A DNA stretch of 64,000 nt from a virus, in IMG/VR virus record IMGVR_UViG_3300006793_000017, positions 27,814-91,813 of that record; one strand, given 5' to 3'. Both the position numbers and the translations under genes were made by a program. Below are positions 42,354 through 50,956 of the stretch, piece after piece. The notes under the pieces are model-generated. The model was not told where the DNA came from and did no database searches. It saw nothing but the letters and a program-made list of their open reading frames with translations. Position 1 is the stretch's first letter. Every line of letters starts with the position of its first letter.

Positions 42354-43794
42354 ACTTGTTATTAAAGATGAAGTAAACATTAAACTGGAAGGTCTTGATG
42401 TTGCAACACGTCGAAAGATTGCAAACAAGCTCAAGTATGATTTACCGTATGCAAGGCACATGCCAGCATATAAATTAGGTAGATGGGATGGAACTGTTAG
42501 TTTCTTTGGTATTGGTGGTACAGGGTATGTTGCACACTTAGATGTTATTTTACCTGTTATTGACGAGTCTGGTTATGAGATAGAAGTTATTGATCAGCGT
42601 CAAACTACAGACTTAAAATTTGACAAAATTACAGAAAACTACTGGGCTGACAAAGGTAAAGTTTGGCCTAAAGGACATCAGCTCGAAGGACAACCAATTG
42701 TTCTAAGAGATTATCAATATGATGTTGTTAATAAATTTTTAGATAACCCACAAAGTTTACAAGAAGTAGCAACAGGTGCAGGTAAAACAATTACTACTGC
42801 AACACTTAGTCATTTGTGTGAGCCATATGGACGTACAATTGTAATTGTACCTAATAAAAGTCTTGTTGTACAAACAGAAGAAGATTATATTAACTTAGGA
42901 CTTGATGTAGGTGTATACTTCGGAGACAGAAAAGAACTAGGAAAAACACATACAGTATGTACATGGCAAAGTCTTAATGTTTTAGATAAAAAAGGCAAAT
43001 ATGACGAAGCTCTTACACTTGCAGAATTTTTAGAAGGCGTTAATGCAGTTATTATTGACGAAGTGCATCAAGCAAAAGCAGATGTACTTAAAAAACTGTT
43101 AACAATCAATTTAAAAAATGCTCCTATACGTTGGGGACTAACAGGAACTGTACCTAAACAAGCATGGGAATTTCAAGGTATACTTGCAGGCATTGGTCCT
43201 GTTATTAATCAAGTTACTGCCCACGATTTACAAGAAAAGGATGTACTTGCAAAACTAGATATACAAATTTTACAGACAAAAAACATTGAAGAATTTAGAA
43301 ACTATCAAGAAGAATATACTTGGTTAGTTACAGACCCAGATAGAATATCGTGGATGTCTTCTAAGATAAAAGAATTTTCGTTAACAGGTAATACACTGGT
43401 GCTAGTAAACAGAATTGATACAGGTAAAAAAATTATGGAACAAATACCTGAAGCAGTTTTTGTTGCTGGTGAAATGAAACTTGCTGATAGAAAGGAAGAG
43501 TATGACGAAATTAAAACATCTGATGGAAAGGTTATCATTGCTACATATGGTGTGGCTGCTGTCGGGATTAATATCCCTAGGATATTTAATTTGGTGCTTA
43601 TTGAACCTGGTAAAAGTTTTGTTAGGGTAATTCAAAGTATCGGTAGAGGCATACGTAAGGCAGAAGATAAAGATTTTGTACAAATATGGGATATTACGTC
43701 AACATGTAAATATGCAAAACGTCACTTAACAGAACGTAAGAAGTTTTACAGAGAAGCGAAATATCCTTTCCAAATAACTAAAATAGACACATGA
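42343..43794 (+). CDS. uvsW: UvsW-type helicase
   Basis: A 483-residue superfamily 2 helicase. The start is TTG at 42343, supported by AGGAGC a few bases before and an 11-base overlap with the previous gene. Motifs: Walker A EVATGAGKTITTA (from residue 141), DEVH box in VIIDEVHQAK, WGLTGTVPK (motif III) and IQSIGRGIRKAEDKD (motif VI). The N-terminal PYARHMPAYKLGRWDGTVSFF domain is typical of T4 UvsW. It unwinds R-loops and branched DNA, switching origin-primed to recombination-driven replication. Confidence 0.94.
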   Translation: MNCKLVIKDEVNIKLEGLDVATRRKIANKLKYDLPYARHMPAYKLGRWDGTVSFFGIGGTGYVAHLDVILPVIDESGYEIEVIDQRQTTDLKFDKITENYWADKGKVWPKGHQLEGQPIVLRDYQYDVVNKFLDNPQSLQEVATGAGKTITTATLSHLCEPYGRTIVIVPNKSLVVQTEEDYINLGLDVGVYFGDRKELGKTHTVCTWQSLNVLDKKGKYDEALTLAEFLEGVNAVIIDEVHQAKADVLKKLLTINLKNAPIRWGLTGTVPKQAWEFQGILAGIGPVINQVTAHDLQEKDVLAKLDIQILQTKNIEEFRNYQEEYTWLVTDPDRISWMSSKIKEFSLTGNTLVLVNRIDTGKKIMEQIPEAVFVAGEMKLADRKEEYDEIKTSDGKVIIATYGVAAVGINIPRIFNLVLIEPGKSFVRVIQSIGRGIRKAEDKDFVQIWDITSTCKYAKRHLTERKKFYREAKYPFQITKIDT

Positions 43795-43970
43795 ATGAAG
43801 TAAAAAATTATAAGGAAGCAACGCCAGAGCAAATACAAAAATGGCACGAAACAGAAGGTAAATGGTGGGCTGACAGAAGCCTATCAATAGTGACAATAGC
43901 ATCTATAATGCAGTTTGGTAGTATAGGTTTTATGCTGTTGTCTTTTTATATCATAGGCAAAATATTTTAA
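43791..43970 (+). CDS. 59-residue single-span membrane protein
   Basis: The ATG overlaps the uvsW stop (ATGA). A hydrophilic start (MNEVKNYKEATPEQIQKWHE) is followed by one transmembrane helix (IVTIASIMQFGSIGFMLLSF) and a short tail. Too small to assign; a lysis or membrane role is possible. Confidence 0.6.
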   Translation: MNEVKNYKEATPEQIQKWHETEGKWWADRSLSIVTIASIMQFGSIGFMLLSFYIIGKIF

Positions 43971-43973
43971 GGC

Positions 43974-44252
43974 ATGACATCAAATTGTATTACACATCAA
44001 GAACTAGCACGGTTGGATAACGGAGAAGATGTATATGGCACTTACGAAGAAGTAGAGGCATATGCAGAAAAGTCGGACACATGGGTTATTAGATATTATG
44101 ACCATGTTAATCCTAGCACAGTTTACAATACTTTTAAATGGGTAGGTAAAGGATTGTCAGACCCATTTAGCGTAAGTGTTCCTTTTGATTATCGAGAAAG
44201 TAGAGCAAAAGGCACATTCAATACTAGAGGGGTAAATTTAGACAAATGGTAG
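43974..44252 (+). CDS. Unknown 92-residue protein
   Basis: A soluble, aromatic-rich protein: ELARLDNGEDVYGTYEEVEAYA, TWVIRYYDHVNPSTVYNTFKWVGKG. It is packed between two tiny genes downstream of uvsW. No recognised family. Confidence 0.65.
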   Translation: MTSNCITHQELARLDNGEDVYGTYEEVEAYAEKSDTWVIRYYDHVNPSTVYNTFKWVGKGLSDPFSVSVPFDYRESRAKGTFNTRGVNLDKW

Positions 44253-44380
44253 GTAGTATTGAAAATAAAATATTAAAGTTAAAAGAAAGCATAGAAGTAT
44301 GCAAAGCAGAGAAAGTTAATTATAAGATTATCGAAAGATTACAACAACGCCTAAAGGAATTAGAAGATAAGATTTCTTGA
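44246..44380 (+). CDS. 44-residue coiled-coil peptide
   Basis: MVGSIENKILKLKESIEVCK... ends LQQRLKELEDKIS; heptad-like Leu/Ile spacing throughout. The ATG overlaps the end of the previous gene by seven bases. Its stop codon is part of the next promoter's TTGACA. Confidence 0.55.
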   Translation: MVGSIENKILKLKESIEVCKAEKVNYKIIERLQQRLKELEDKIS

Positions 44381-44405
44381 CAAATCGCATGTAATCGTAT
44401 ATAAT
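44377..44405 (+). promoter_or_regulatory. Perfect-consensus sigma70 promoter
   Basis: TTGACA (44377-44382), 17 bases, TATAAT (44400-44405). The spacer and flank contain a direct repeat, TAATCGTATATA/TAATCGTATATAC. The leader includes AAGGAAAAATAA before the ATG at 44431. Confidence 0.88.
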
Positions 44406-44430
44406 CGTATATACAAATAAGGAAAAATAA

Positions 44431-44940
44431 ATGAGTAGAATTTTGACATTAGATAACAAGGCGTTCAATTTAAATGAACTACCCGAAGAAGTGGAAGAGG
44501 ACGCAAGATTTAGTGTGCTTGATAATAGTGAACCAGGCAATCCAGATTTCTTCTTCATGCCACTTATATTTTTAGAAAGTTTTAATAGTCCAGCAATCTT
44601 AATGAATATTGGAGGATATGAAATACAAATGCCGCTAGATTGGTGTATGTTAATTGGAGATAGCGATTGTGCTACAGATCCAGAAGTATTACCGTTAACT
44701 AGTATTAACGAAAGAGGATTTGAAGCATTCTGTATGAATCCAATTAAAGGTTATAGGGCTGATTTTCAACCAGTAGAAATAGTAAACATCTACCAAGACG
44801 TAAGATGGTTTTTTCCAAAGATGAAAAACGGACAACTATTATCAGTTCCATTGCATGACGGTGATAATCCGCCATGTGTTTACTTTGTTAAAGAAATTAG
44901 TAGACAGTCAGAACAAGTCGAATTGGCTAACTTACTCTGA
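44431..44940 (+). CDS. Unknown protein under a strong early-type promoter
   Basis: A 169-residue protein, acidic. FMPLIFLESFNSPAILMNIGGYEIQMPLDWCMLIGD is followed by a mixed alpha/beta C-terminus (MKNGQLLSVPLHDGDNPPCVYFVKEIS). I have the impression of a conserved marine T4-like phage protein but cannot name it. The strong sigma70-like promoter suggests early or middle expression. Confidence 0.75.
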   Translation: MSRILTLDNKAFNLNELPEEVEEDARFSVLDNSEPGNPDFFFMPLIFLESFNSPAILMNIGGYEIQMPLDWCMLIGDSDCATDPEVLPLTSINERGFEAFCMNPIKGYRADFQPVEIVNIYQDVRWFFPKMKNGQLLSVPLHDGDNPPCVYFVKEISRQSEQVELANLL

Positions 44941-44978
44941 TAATTAAGTATGTATATTAAAATATCTAGGAGTATAAA

Positions 44979-45335
44979 ATGGGTATCAAAGCAGGAAAGA
45001 TTTGGGGTAACACAGAACTAGTACATGCAAATGGTGTACTAGAGTTTCACCGCATTGAGTATAATAAAGGTTTCAAATGTTCTGAACACGAACATCAATT
45101 TAAATGGAATGGCTTCTTTGTTGAGTCGGGCAAAATGTTAATTCGTGTTTGGCAGGACGGAGAACAAAAAGGACTAGTTGATGAAACTATCCTTGAAGCA
45201 GGCGACTTTACACAAGTTAAGCCTGGTAAGATCCATCAGTTCGAAGGACTCGAAGATGGTGTAGCGTTTGAGCTATATTGGGCAGAGTTCAATCATGACG
45301 ACATTGTGCGTAGAACTGTTGGAACTAAAACATAA
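44979..45335 (+). CDS. Cupin-fold protein
   Basis: A 118-residue single cupin: KCSEHEHQFKWNGFFVESGKMLIRV, ILEAGDFTQVKPGKIHQFEG, FELYWAEF. The H-x-H and the later His of the metal site are present. It is first in a second sugar block and its stop overlaps a glycosyltransferase start. It could be a sugar epimerase/isomerase or a binding protein. Confidence 0.78.
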   Translation: MGIKAGKIWGNTELVHANGVLEFHRIEYNKGFKCSEHEHQFKWNGFFVESGKMLIRVWQDGEQKGLVDETILEAGDFTQVKPGKIHQFEGLEDGVAFELYWAEFNHDDIVRRTVGTKT

Positions 45336-46087
45336 TGCAGAAACTTGGTATTGTATCAACGTTTAGTGACAAAGGGTATCACGAATATGGAAAACACTTT
45401 GTAGAAAGTGTAAGAAAATTTGTTTCACCTAATATCACTGTTTACATCTATGTAGACAACATTGAAATTGAAAATCCACCACCTAACTTTGTTATTAGAA
45501 AGTTAGAGCCGTCAGTACCAGAACTTACAGAATTTAAAAAACGTAATGCACACAGAGTGCCTGGTAAGTTTATATATGACGGTGTAAGGTTTAGTCACAA
45601 GAGTTATTGTATTTGGCATTGTGCAAATAATGCTGATGTAGATACACTATACTGGATTGACAGCGATGCCGAGATTTACAATAGTATTACCGAAGAATAT
45701 CTTAAAGGATTTTTACCTGAGGGATTATTCACAAGTTACTTAGGAAGACCTCATTATACAGAAACAGGTTTTCTTGCGTTTGACTTGAACCACAAACATG
45801 CTAAAGAATTTTTTGATGTGTGGAAGGAATACTATACGCACGATACAATTTATGATCTAGCAGGGCAATTAGATTGCCATGCATTTGATGCTGCAAGAGA
45901 AAGACTTGAGAAAGAAGGCAAGATACACAACTATGATATTGCACGTATACGCTTTCCTGGTCTTGGCAAAAATCATTTTAATGCAGCTCTTGAACATCAC
46001 ATTATACACTACAAAGGAGATCGTAAGTTGAAAAGGGACGAGCAATTAGCTCGAGCAATAAAACGTATGAAGAAAGGAAAAAGGTGA
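45335..46087 (+). CDS. GT-A-like glycosyltransferase
   Basis: A 250-residue paralogue of the gene at 39468: LGIVSTFSDKGYHEYGKHFVESV, VPELTEFKKRNAHRVPGKF, YDGVRFSHKSYCIWHCA, DxD in LYWIDSDAEIYN (D109, D111), GLGKNHFNAALEHHIIHYKGDRKLKRDEQ. Metal-dependent transfer of an unknown sugar is inferred. Confidence 0.8.
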   Translation: MQKLGIVSTFSDKGYHEYGKHFVESVRKFVSPNITVYIYVDNIEIENPPPNFVIRKLEPSVPELTEFKKRNAHRVPGKFIYDGVRFSHKSYCIWHCANNADVDTLYWIDSDAEIYNSITEEYLKGFLPEGLFTSYLGRPHYTETGFLAFDLNHKHAKEFFDVWKEYYTHDTIYDLAGQLDCHAFDAARERLEKEGKIHNYDIARIRFPGLGKNHFNAALEHHIIHYKGDRKLKRDEQLARAIKRMKKGKR

Positions 46088-46314
46088 TTAAATTGGCAAC
46101 AAAAGGACTCAATGGACTTAAGAATAAAAAAGAAAAAGAGTTCATTCAAGACATGGTTAGTAACAGAAGTGCTAACGTAAGAGAAGAATCTCATTACGTA
46201 GTAGATATGTACGAAAATGGTGAACTAGTTGAAAGCAGACCCATTGTTGGACATAGCAAAGCATATGCTAACGACTGTGCAAGAAATTGGAATAGTGGCG
46301 TAATTAAAAGATGA
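46084..46314 (+). CDS. Small basic protein in second sugar block
   Basis: A 76-residue protein starting at GTG and overlapping the previous stop by four bases. GLNGLKNKKEKEFIQDMVSN is followed by HYVVDMYENGELVESRPIVGHSKAYANDCARNW, which looks like a small beta domain. Not recognised. Confidence 0.65.
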   Translation: MIKLATKGLNGLKNKKEKEFIQDMVSNRSANVREESHYVVDMYENGELVESRPIVGHSKAYANDCARNWNSGVIKR

Positions 46315-47168
46315 AAATTTTACTAACTGGACACAAAGGTTTTATAGGTAGTCATTACTACGACTATGTTAAAGATTCACATGACGTAACTGCTTATGAT
46401 CTAGTGAACGAACAAGACCTTTGTAAGACAGAAATAGTAGATCAAATGCCACAGGGTGATGTAGTAGTGCATATGGCAGCAACTAATGGAACACGTTTAT
46501 TTTACGAAACTCCTACACAAGTTGCATTTAATAATACACTACCAACATTTAATTTAATTAAAAAATATCAAAACACAGACACAAAATTTGTATTCACAAG
46601 TACTTGTGAAATATTTAACGGTGCAATAGATAAAGGTATATATGGCGTGCCAACAGATGAAAATGTTCCTATACATTTTGAGGACATTATAAATCCACGT
46701 TGGAGTTACAGTATACCTAAAGCACTGGGTGAAAACTTAGTAGCAAATGCAGGACTTGAATATCTTATTATTAGATACTTCAATGTTTACGGACCAAGAC
46801 AGAAAGATCATTTTATCAGTGAGTTCGTAGAGCGAGTAGCAAAAGGTGAATACTTTATTAAGGGCGATGACACACGCAGTTTCTGTTATATAGACGATGC
46901 AGTAAAACTAACACACGAACTTGTAAAAAATACAAGCAACGAAATTGTAAACGTAGGCAGAGAAGAAGAAAGTCAAATATCAGATGTAGCAAAATGCATC
47001 ATGGATATTATGGGTGTAGACCCAACTAAACTAGAGATATTACCTGGACTAAAAGGCAGTGCAAAACGCCGTTGTCCTGATACAAAGAAACTTTTATCAA
47101 TTACCGAACCTTTTGAGTATACACCACTCAGGGAAGGATTAAAACTAACAGTGGAGTCACTATTATGA
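46311..47168 (+). CDS. NAD-dependent sugar epimerase/dehydratase
   Basis: A 285-residue extended short-chain dehydrogenase: N-terminal GHKGFIGSHYYDYV, VVVHMAATNG, a Ser/Thr site FTSTCEIF, the catalytic YxxxK in WSYSIPKALGE, and YFNVYGPRQ. It acts on a nucleotide sugar, probably with the dehydrogenase encoded next. Flanked by four-base overlaps. Confidence 0.9.
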   Translation: MKILLTGHKGFIGSHYYDYVKDSHDVTAYDLVNEQDLCKTEIVDQMPQGDVVVHMAATNGTRLFYETPTQVAFNNTLPTFNLIKKYQNTDTKFVFTSTCEIFNGAIDKGIYGVPTDENVPIHFEDIINPRWSYSIPKALGENLVANAGLEYLIIRYFNVYGPRQKDHFISEFVERVAKGEYFIKGDDTRSFCYIDDAVKLTHELVKNTSNEIVNVGREEESQISDVAKCIMDIMGVDPTKLEILPGLKGSAKRRCPDTKKLLSITEPFEYTPLREGLKLTVESLL

Positions 47169-47962
47169 AACTAGGAATCATTGGACTTGGTACAGTAGGT
47201 TCAGCAAACAAAGCAGGATTTGAACATATCGGTCATGAAATTATCGGACACGATATTACACTTGATACACAAATTACAGATATCTTTAATACAGAAATTA
47301 CTTTTGTTTGTGTACCAACACCAAGCAAAGAAAACGGTGATTGTGACACAACTATTATTGAAAGTGTAATAGACGAACTTGCAGATATTAATTATAAAGG
47401 TATTATTGCTATTAGAAGTACAGCAGTACCTGGCTTTACACAAAGCATGATTGATAAACACAAGAACTTAACTATTGCATTTGTACCAGAATTTTTACGT
47501 GAACGCTGTGCATTAGATGACTTCTTAAACAATCATAAACTACTTGCAGTAGGTACACATGATATTTGGGTGCATAGAAAAGTTGTTGCAGCACACGGTG
47601 ATTTACCACAAAATATCGAGCATCTAACACCTAACGAAGCAGAAGTACTTAAATACTATAATAACGTATATGCTGCTGTAAGAGTAACATTTGCTAACGT
47701 AATGTACGAAATCTGTGAGAAGTTAGACTGTGATTACAATACAATTAAGAACGCATATATTAAAACAGGAAAAGCAATTGATATGTACTTAGACGTTTAT
47801 CCTGAGCTACGAGGTTACGGCGGTATGTGTTTACCTAAAGATACAAAAGCTCTTGCATCATTAATTAAAAAACTTGACTTACCATTTGACTTGTTAGACG
47901 TTGTTACGGAGGACAACTCCAAAGTAAAAAAGACCGTGTTTAATGGGATGAGAGAGAATTAA
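47165..47962 (+). CDS. Short UDP-glucose/GDP-mannose dehydrogenase-like protein
   Basis: A 265-residue protein. The N-terminal NAD domain (MKLGIIGLGTVGSANKAGF, FVCVPTPS, IAIRSTAVPG) and the central domain with the catalytic cysteine motif GYGGMCLPKDTKAL are present. The family is normally 390-450 residues and has a C-terminal UDP-binding domain that is absent here. It ends cleanly, with the stop overlapping the next ATG, so it is a compact form rather than an obvious frameshift. Confidence 0.85.
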   Translation: MKLGIIGLGTVGSANKAGFEHIGHEIIGHDITLDTQITDIFNTEITFVCVPTPSKENGDCDTTIIESVIDELADINYKGIIAIRSTAVPGFTQSMIDKHKNLTIAFVPEFLRERCALDDFLNNHKLLAVGTHDIWVHRKVVAAHGDLPQNIEHLTPNEAEVLKYYNNVYAAVRVTFANVMYEICEKLDCDYNTIKNAYIKTGKAIDMYLDVYPELRGYGGMCLPKDTKALASLIKKLDLPFDLLDVVTEDNSKVKKTVFNGMREN

Positions 47963-48123
47963 TGCTTAGTAAAGTAAAGCATTGGGCTGATGTATGTAAA
48001 ATACATTGGAAAGAGATTATATCTCTTGCTATTGCTTTACATTGGATTATGGACTTATTAATTATTATACCATTGTCATTAGCATTAGGCTTTTTCTTTG
48101 GTATTCAATTCGGAGAACATTAA
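47962..48123 (+). CDS. 53-residue membrane protein
   Basis: MLSKVKHWADVCKIHWKEII leads into a long hydrophobic stretch (MDLLIIIPLSLALGFFFGI). The start overlaps the dehydrogenase stop by one base and its own stop overlaps the next ATG by one base. Probably a single-span inner-membrane peptide of unknown role. Confidence 0.65.
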   Translation: MLSKVKHWADVCKIHWKEIISLAIALHWIMDLLIIIPLSLALGFFFGIQFGEH

Positions 48124-48791
48124 TGGATCATCCTATTGTCGACAAACTTGTTAGTTTAGTAGTCTGGCCTAAAGGCACCAAGCCGCATATTTTAGATATA
48201 GGTGCAAATCAAGGTCAGTTTGCAAGAGAGATGAGAGAGTGGTTCGGCAATGCATACATATATTCTATCGAAGCAAATCCTTATTGCGAAAAGAAACTAG
48301 GTAAACAAAAAGGTAGCGGTCAACTTAACGAGTATGAAATTGTTGCACTTGGAAAACAAGAAGGCGTATTAGATTTTTTTTATTCTGAAAGAAAGCCTGC
48401 AGGCAAAGGTGCTAGTTTTTATCCAGAGATAGAGCAAGGTGATTTATTATCTATGCAAGTGCCTGTAAGAAGATTAGATGATGTAATGTTAGGTAAACAC
48501 TTTCATTTAATTAAAATTGATGTACAAGGTGCAGAAAAAGATGTTATCGAAGGCGGAAGAACAATAATTGATAAAGCAAAATATGTTATACTTGAACTTG
48601 CAATTAAACCTTATAACGAAGGTGCTCCAACAGGAGTAGAGATGATAGAATTAATGAATAGTTTAGGATTTGGTTTGACCAATTGTATTACTGAACATAG
48701 AAGTTCAAACAAACAAGTATTACAGATAGACGGATTGTTTGAAAAAGGAATTGAGAACGCTACACAACCAATGGAGTATTTTAGTGTATAA
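48123..48791 (+). CDS. FkbM-family methyltransferase
   Basis: A 222-residue protein starting MDHPIVDKLVSLVV. An upstream in-frame extension is rejected because the small membrane gene occupies it and the ATG is coupled to its stop. SAM motif ILDIGANQGQFAREM, YSIEANPYCEKKL, LIKIDVQGAEKDVIEGG, YVILELAI. Likely O-methylation of a glycan. Confidence 0.87.
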   Translation: MDHPIVDKLVSLVVWPKGTKPHILDIGANQGQFAREMREWFGNAYIYSIEANPYCEKKLGKQKGSGQLNEYEIVALGKQEGVLDFFYSERKPAGKGASFYPEIEQGDLLSMQVPVRRLDDVMLGKHFHLIKIDVQGAEKDVIEGGRTIIDKAKYVILELAIKPYNEGAPTGVEMIELMNSLGFGLTNCITEHRSSNKQVLQIDGLFEKGIENATQPMEYFSV

Positions 48792-49530
48792 ATTGCATTA
48801 CGAAAAGCAAGTTCATTCACAGAACGGTGAAGACGGTATTATTGAAATGATGACTAATTCTATCATTAATCCAGACAAAACATTTTTAGAAATTGGTTGG
48901 GGTGATGGCGGAACAAATATGACCAACTACTTACAATATGAAAAAGATTGGAGCGGTGTAGGTGTTGATGCCAAAGAAGATCCTAAAGGTAAAGAGCGAT
49001 TTACAGATAAATTTAAGCACATAGCGTCTAAAGTTTATCCACACAACGCACAAGAATTTATGAAAGAAGTCCCTTATAACTGCGACTTTTTTAGTTTAGA
49101 TATAGATAGTTTCGACTATGCTATTGCACACGAATTATTTTTAAACGGCGGTTTTAGACCCAAAACAGTATGTGTAGAGTTTACAGATCAGTTTGGTCCT
49201 GACGTTGTTGCAAGTTTTCCATACGTATCTAGTATGCCTTGGAAGATACTTAGGAAAGGAAAGTTAACCACATCAGGCTGTAGTTTACAGAAGTGGAAAC
49301 TATTCTTTGAACATTTTAACTACTCGTACTTTGGGTTTGACTCGAGCAGCACTAACTGTTTCTTTTATAATCCACAAGAACTTGTTCCGGCACACTTAGA
49401 GAATTTGCCTATATTGGCAAATGCAGAAATGCAATATACCGATGACAGCAAAATGGTTGAAAATATTAATCAATCAGCTGCATGGAAACCGTTAGTGAAA
49501 CAGATTTACACTGACGACTTAGGACTATGA
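48784..49530 (+). CDS. Methyltransferase-like protein (SQNGEDGI type)
   Basis: About 248 residues. The start GTG at 48784 is chosen for the GGAG seven bases before and the short overlap with the FkbM gene. HSQNGEDGIIEMM, FLEIGWGDGGTNMTNYLQ, GVGVDAKEDP and FFSLDIDSFDY are typical of a SAM-binding family found in polysaccharide clusters. Catalytic details are not visible. Confidence 0.75.
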   Translation: MYKLHYEKQVHSQNGEDGIIEMMTNSIINPDKTFLEIGWGDGGTNMTNYLQYEKDWSGVGVDAKEDPKGKERFTDKFKHIASKVYPHNAQEFMKEVPYNCDFFSLDIDSFDYAIAHELFLNGGFRPKTVCVEFTDQFGPDVVASFPYVSSMPWKILRKGKLTTSGCSLQKWKLFFEHFNYSYFGFDSSSTNCFFYNPQELVPAHLENLPILANAEMQYTDDSKMVENINQSAAWKPLVKQIYTDDLGL

Positions 49531-49555
49531 AAACACAACAACAAAGGAAAACTAT

Positions 49556-49744
49556 ATGTTACACAAAATTAGTGATATGTGCAACAAAGTTGACGTCATA
49601 CACAGAAAATCTGAAGAGCTAAGAAAACTAAAGTATGACACACCAAAAGATGCACGAGACAACACACAGATTGACTTCCTCATTCAAGACATTCAAACAC
49701 TGTGTCGAGAAATTGCATACGATCGCGGCGAGTACAACAAATGA
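49556..49744 (+). CDS. Small helical protein
   Basis: A 62-residue protein: MLHKISDMCNKVDVIHRKSEELRKL..., all helix, two Cys. Ribosome site AAAGGAAAA. Its stop overlaps the ATG of the next methyltransferase. Unknown function. Confidence 0.65.
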   Translation: MLHKISDMCNKVDVIHRKSEELRKLKYDTPKDARDNTQIDFLIQDIQTLCREIAYDRGEYNK

Positions 49745-50292
49745 TATCAACTGATTATCAAGAAATGCTTTCGCTTATTCATAGCGGAACAAAGTTTGGA
49801 AAGCGTTCTAAAATACCAGAACATTTAAAAAAGTTTATATCCAAACAAGCAATTAGATCTATGATTGATTTTGGTTGTGGTAAAGGACAATTAATTGACG
49901 TGTTAAAACACAACTACCCTAGTATAGATATTATGGGGTATGATCCTGCCAATCCAAAATTTGATGTACCTTTAAAGAAAGTTGATTTAATATTTTCAAC
50001 TGATGTACTAGAACATATTGAGCCCGAACATCTTGATGCAACACTAGAAGAAATAAAAGAACACAGCACATACATATACCATTTGATCAGCTGTGCGCCT
50101 GCCAAACTTATACTGCCAGATGGGCGCAATGCTCATCTAATACAACAACCTCCAGAATGGTGGAAACAGAAGCATTTGGCTATGGGCTACGAAGTAATTA
50201 AAGAAGAATATAGAGAATTTAACAAATATTCAAAACAACTTGGCAAAAATATACCAGTTAAAAATTACTTCATTATGGCTAGGTTATCATAA
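49741..50292 (+). CDS. Class I SAM-dependent methyltransferase
   Basis: A 183-residue protein starting MISTDYQEMLSL; this ATG is coupled to the previous stop, so a longer frame is rejected. Motif I SMIDFGCGKGQLIDVL, IMGYDPANP, VDLIFSTDVLEHIEP. A Ubi/Cyp-type small-molecule methyltransferase. Last gene of the second sugar block. Confidence 0.85.
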   Translation: MISTDYQEMLSLIHSGTKFGKRSKIPEHLKKFISKQAIRSMIDFGCGKGQLIDVLKHNYPSIDIMGYDPANPKFDVPLKKVDLIFSTDVLEHIEPEHLDATLEEIKEHSTYIYHLISCAPAKLILPDGRNAHLIQQPPEWWKQKHLAMGYEVIKEEYREFNKYSKQLGKNIPVKNYFIMARLS

Positions 50293-50299
50293 AAAACAC

Positions 50300-50328
50300 T
50301 TGCATTTATTTGCTAAAGATAGTACAAT
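50300..50328 (+). promoter_or_regulatory. Sigma70-like promoter abutting an ATG
   Basis: TTGCAT (50300-50305), 17 bases, TACAAT (50323-50328), then ATAACT and the ATG at 50335. The predicted message is leaderless. Confidence 0.6.
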
Positions 50329-50334
50329 ATAACT

Positions 50335-50493
50335 ATGATTAGACTTTTATTTGTAGCCATTATTCTATTACTTCCGGCTTGTAGCACAACTGTAGCAGTT
50401 TTGGATGTTACAGCAAGTACTGCCATTTATGCAGGAAAGACAGTAGTAAATACAATAGATATAGTTACGCCAGATATTGTTAACAAGGACTAG
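50335..50493 (+). CDS. Small lipoprotein
   Basis: 52 residues. Signal peptide MIRLLFVAIILLLPACSTT with lipobox LPAC (Cys16). The mature part is short (VLDVTASTAIYAGKTVVNTIDIV). It would be anchored to the inner or outer membrane. A phage lipoprotein of this size could be an outer-membrane spanin or an immunity protein; neither is shown. Confidence 0.75.
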   Translation: MIRLLFVAIILLLPACSTTVAVLDVTASTAIYAGKTVVNTIDIVTPDIVNKD

Positions 50494-50494
50494 A

Positions 50495-50956
50495 ATGTCA
50501 AAATTAAAACTAAATGAAATACTAGCATCTGTGGATATGAATGCAAAACATATCTGGGATGAGCTTACAGAAGAACAACGTAAGAGTGTTGTTTTCTTCA
50601 CGCTTAATCGCTATATAAGCAACGTACAAGGGTCTAGAGAACTAAAGGAGCATTATGTACTGCTAGGCAATGAACGCTTTAATAAGAACCTTTTCCTGCT
50701 GTTAAACAAGCATAATAAATTACTATGGCAACTAGCATGTAGTTGTGGTCATGAAGAAAAGAATATTCATAGACACGAATGGTTAGGACTTAAAAGAGAA
50801 AAGAATAAGAAAGAAGAATTTTTAAAGAAGATATTTCCTGACATGAAAAGTGCAGACATTTCTGCATTAGCAGTAATGACAGATAACAAAGAAATTAAAG
50901 ATCACTGTAGAGGTCTTGGTTGGGATAAGAAACAGATCGATGCAATTAAATTATAA
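50495..50956 (+). CDS. 62: Clamp loader small subunit, gp62-like
   Basis: A 153-residue helical protein: LKLNEILASVDMNAKHIWDELTEEQRKS, then FFTLNRYISNVQGSRELKEHYVLLGNERFNKNLFLL, then KHNKLLWQLACSCG and HRHEWLGLKREKNK. This order (LNRY/QGS/NE..N..F/KH..L.W/H.WLG) is the gp62 pattern of marine T4-like phages. gp62 with gp44 loads the sliding clamp; gp44 is not in the window. Start at 50495; an in-frame start 18 bases upstream would overlap the lipoprotein. Confidence 0.72.
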   Translation: MSKLKLNEILASVDMNAKHIWDELTEEQRKSVVFFTLNRYISNVQGSRELKEHYVLLGNERFNKNLFLLLNKHNKLLWQLACSCGHEEKNIHRHEWLGLKREKNKKEEFLKKIFPDMKSADISALAVMTDNKEIKDHCRGLGWDKKQIDAIKL

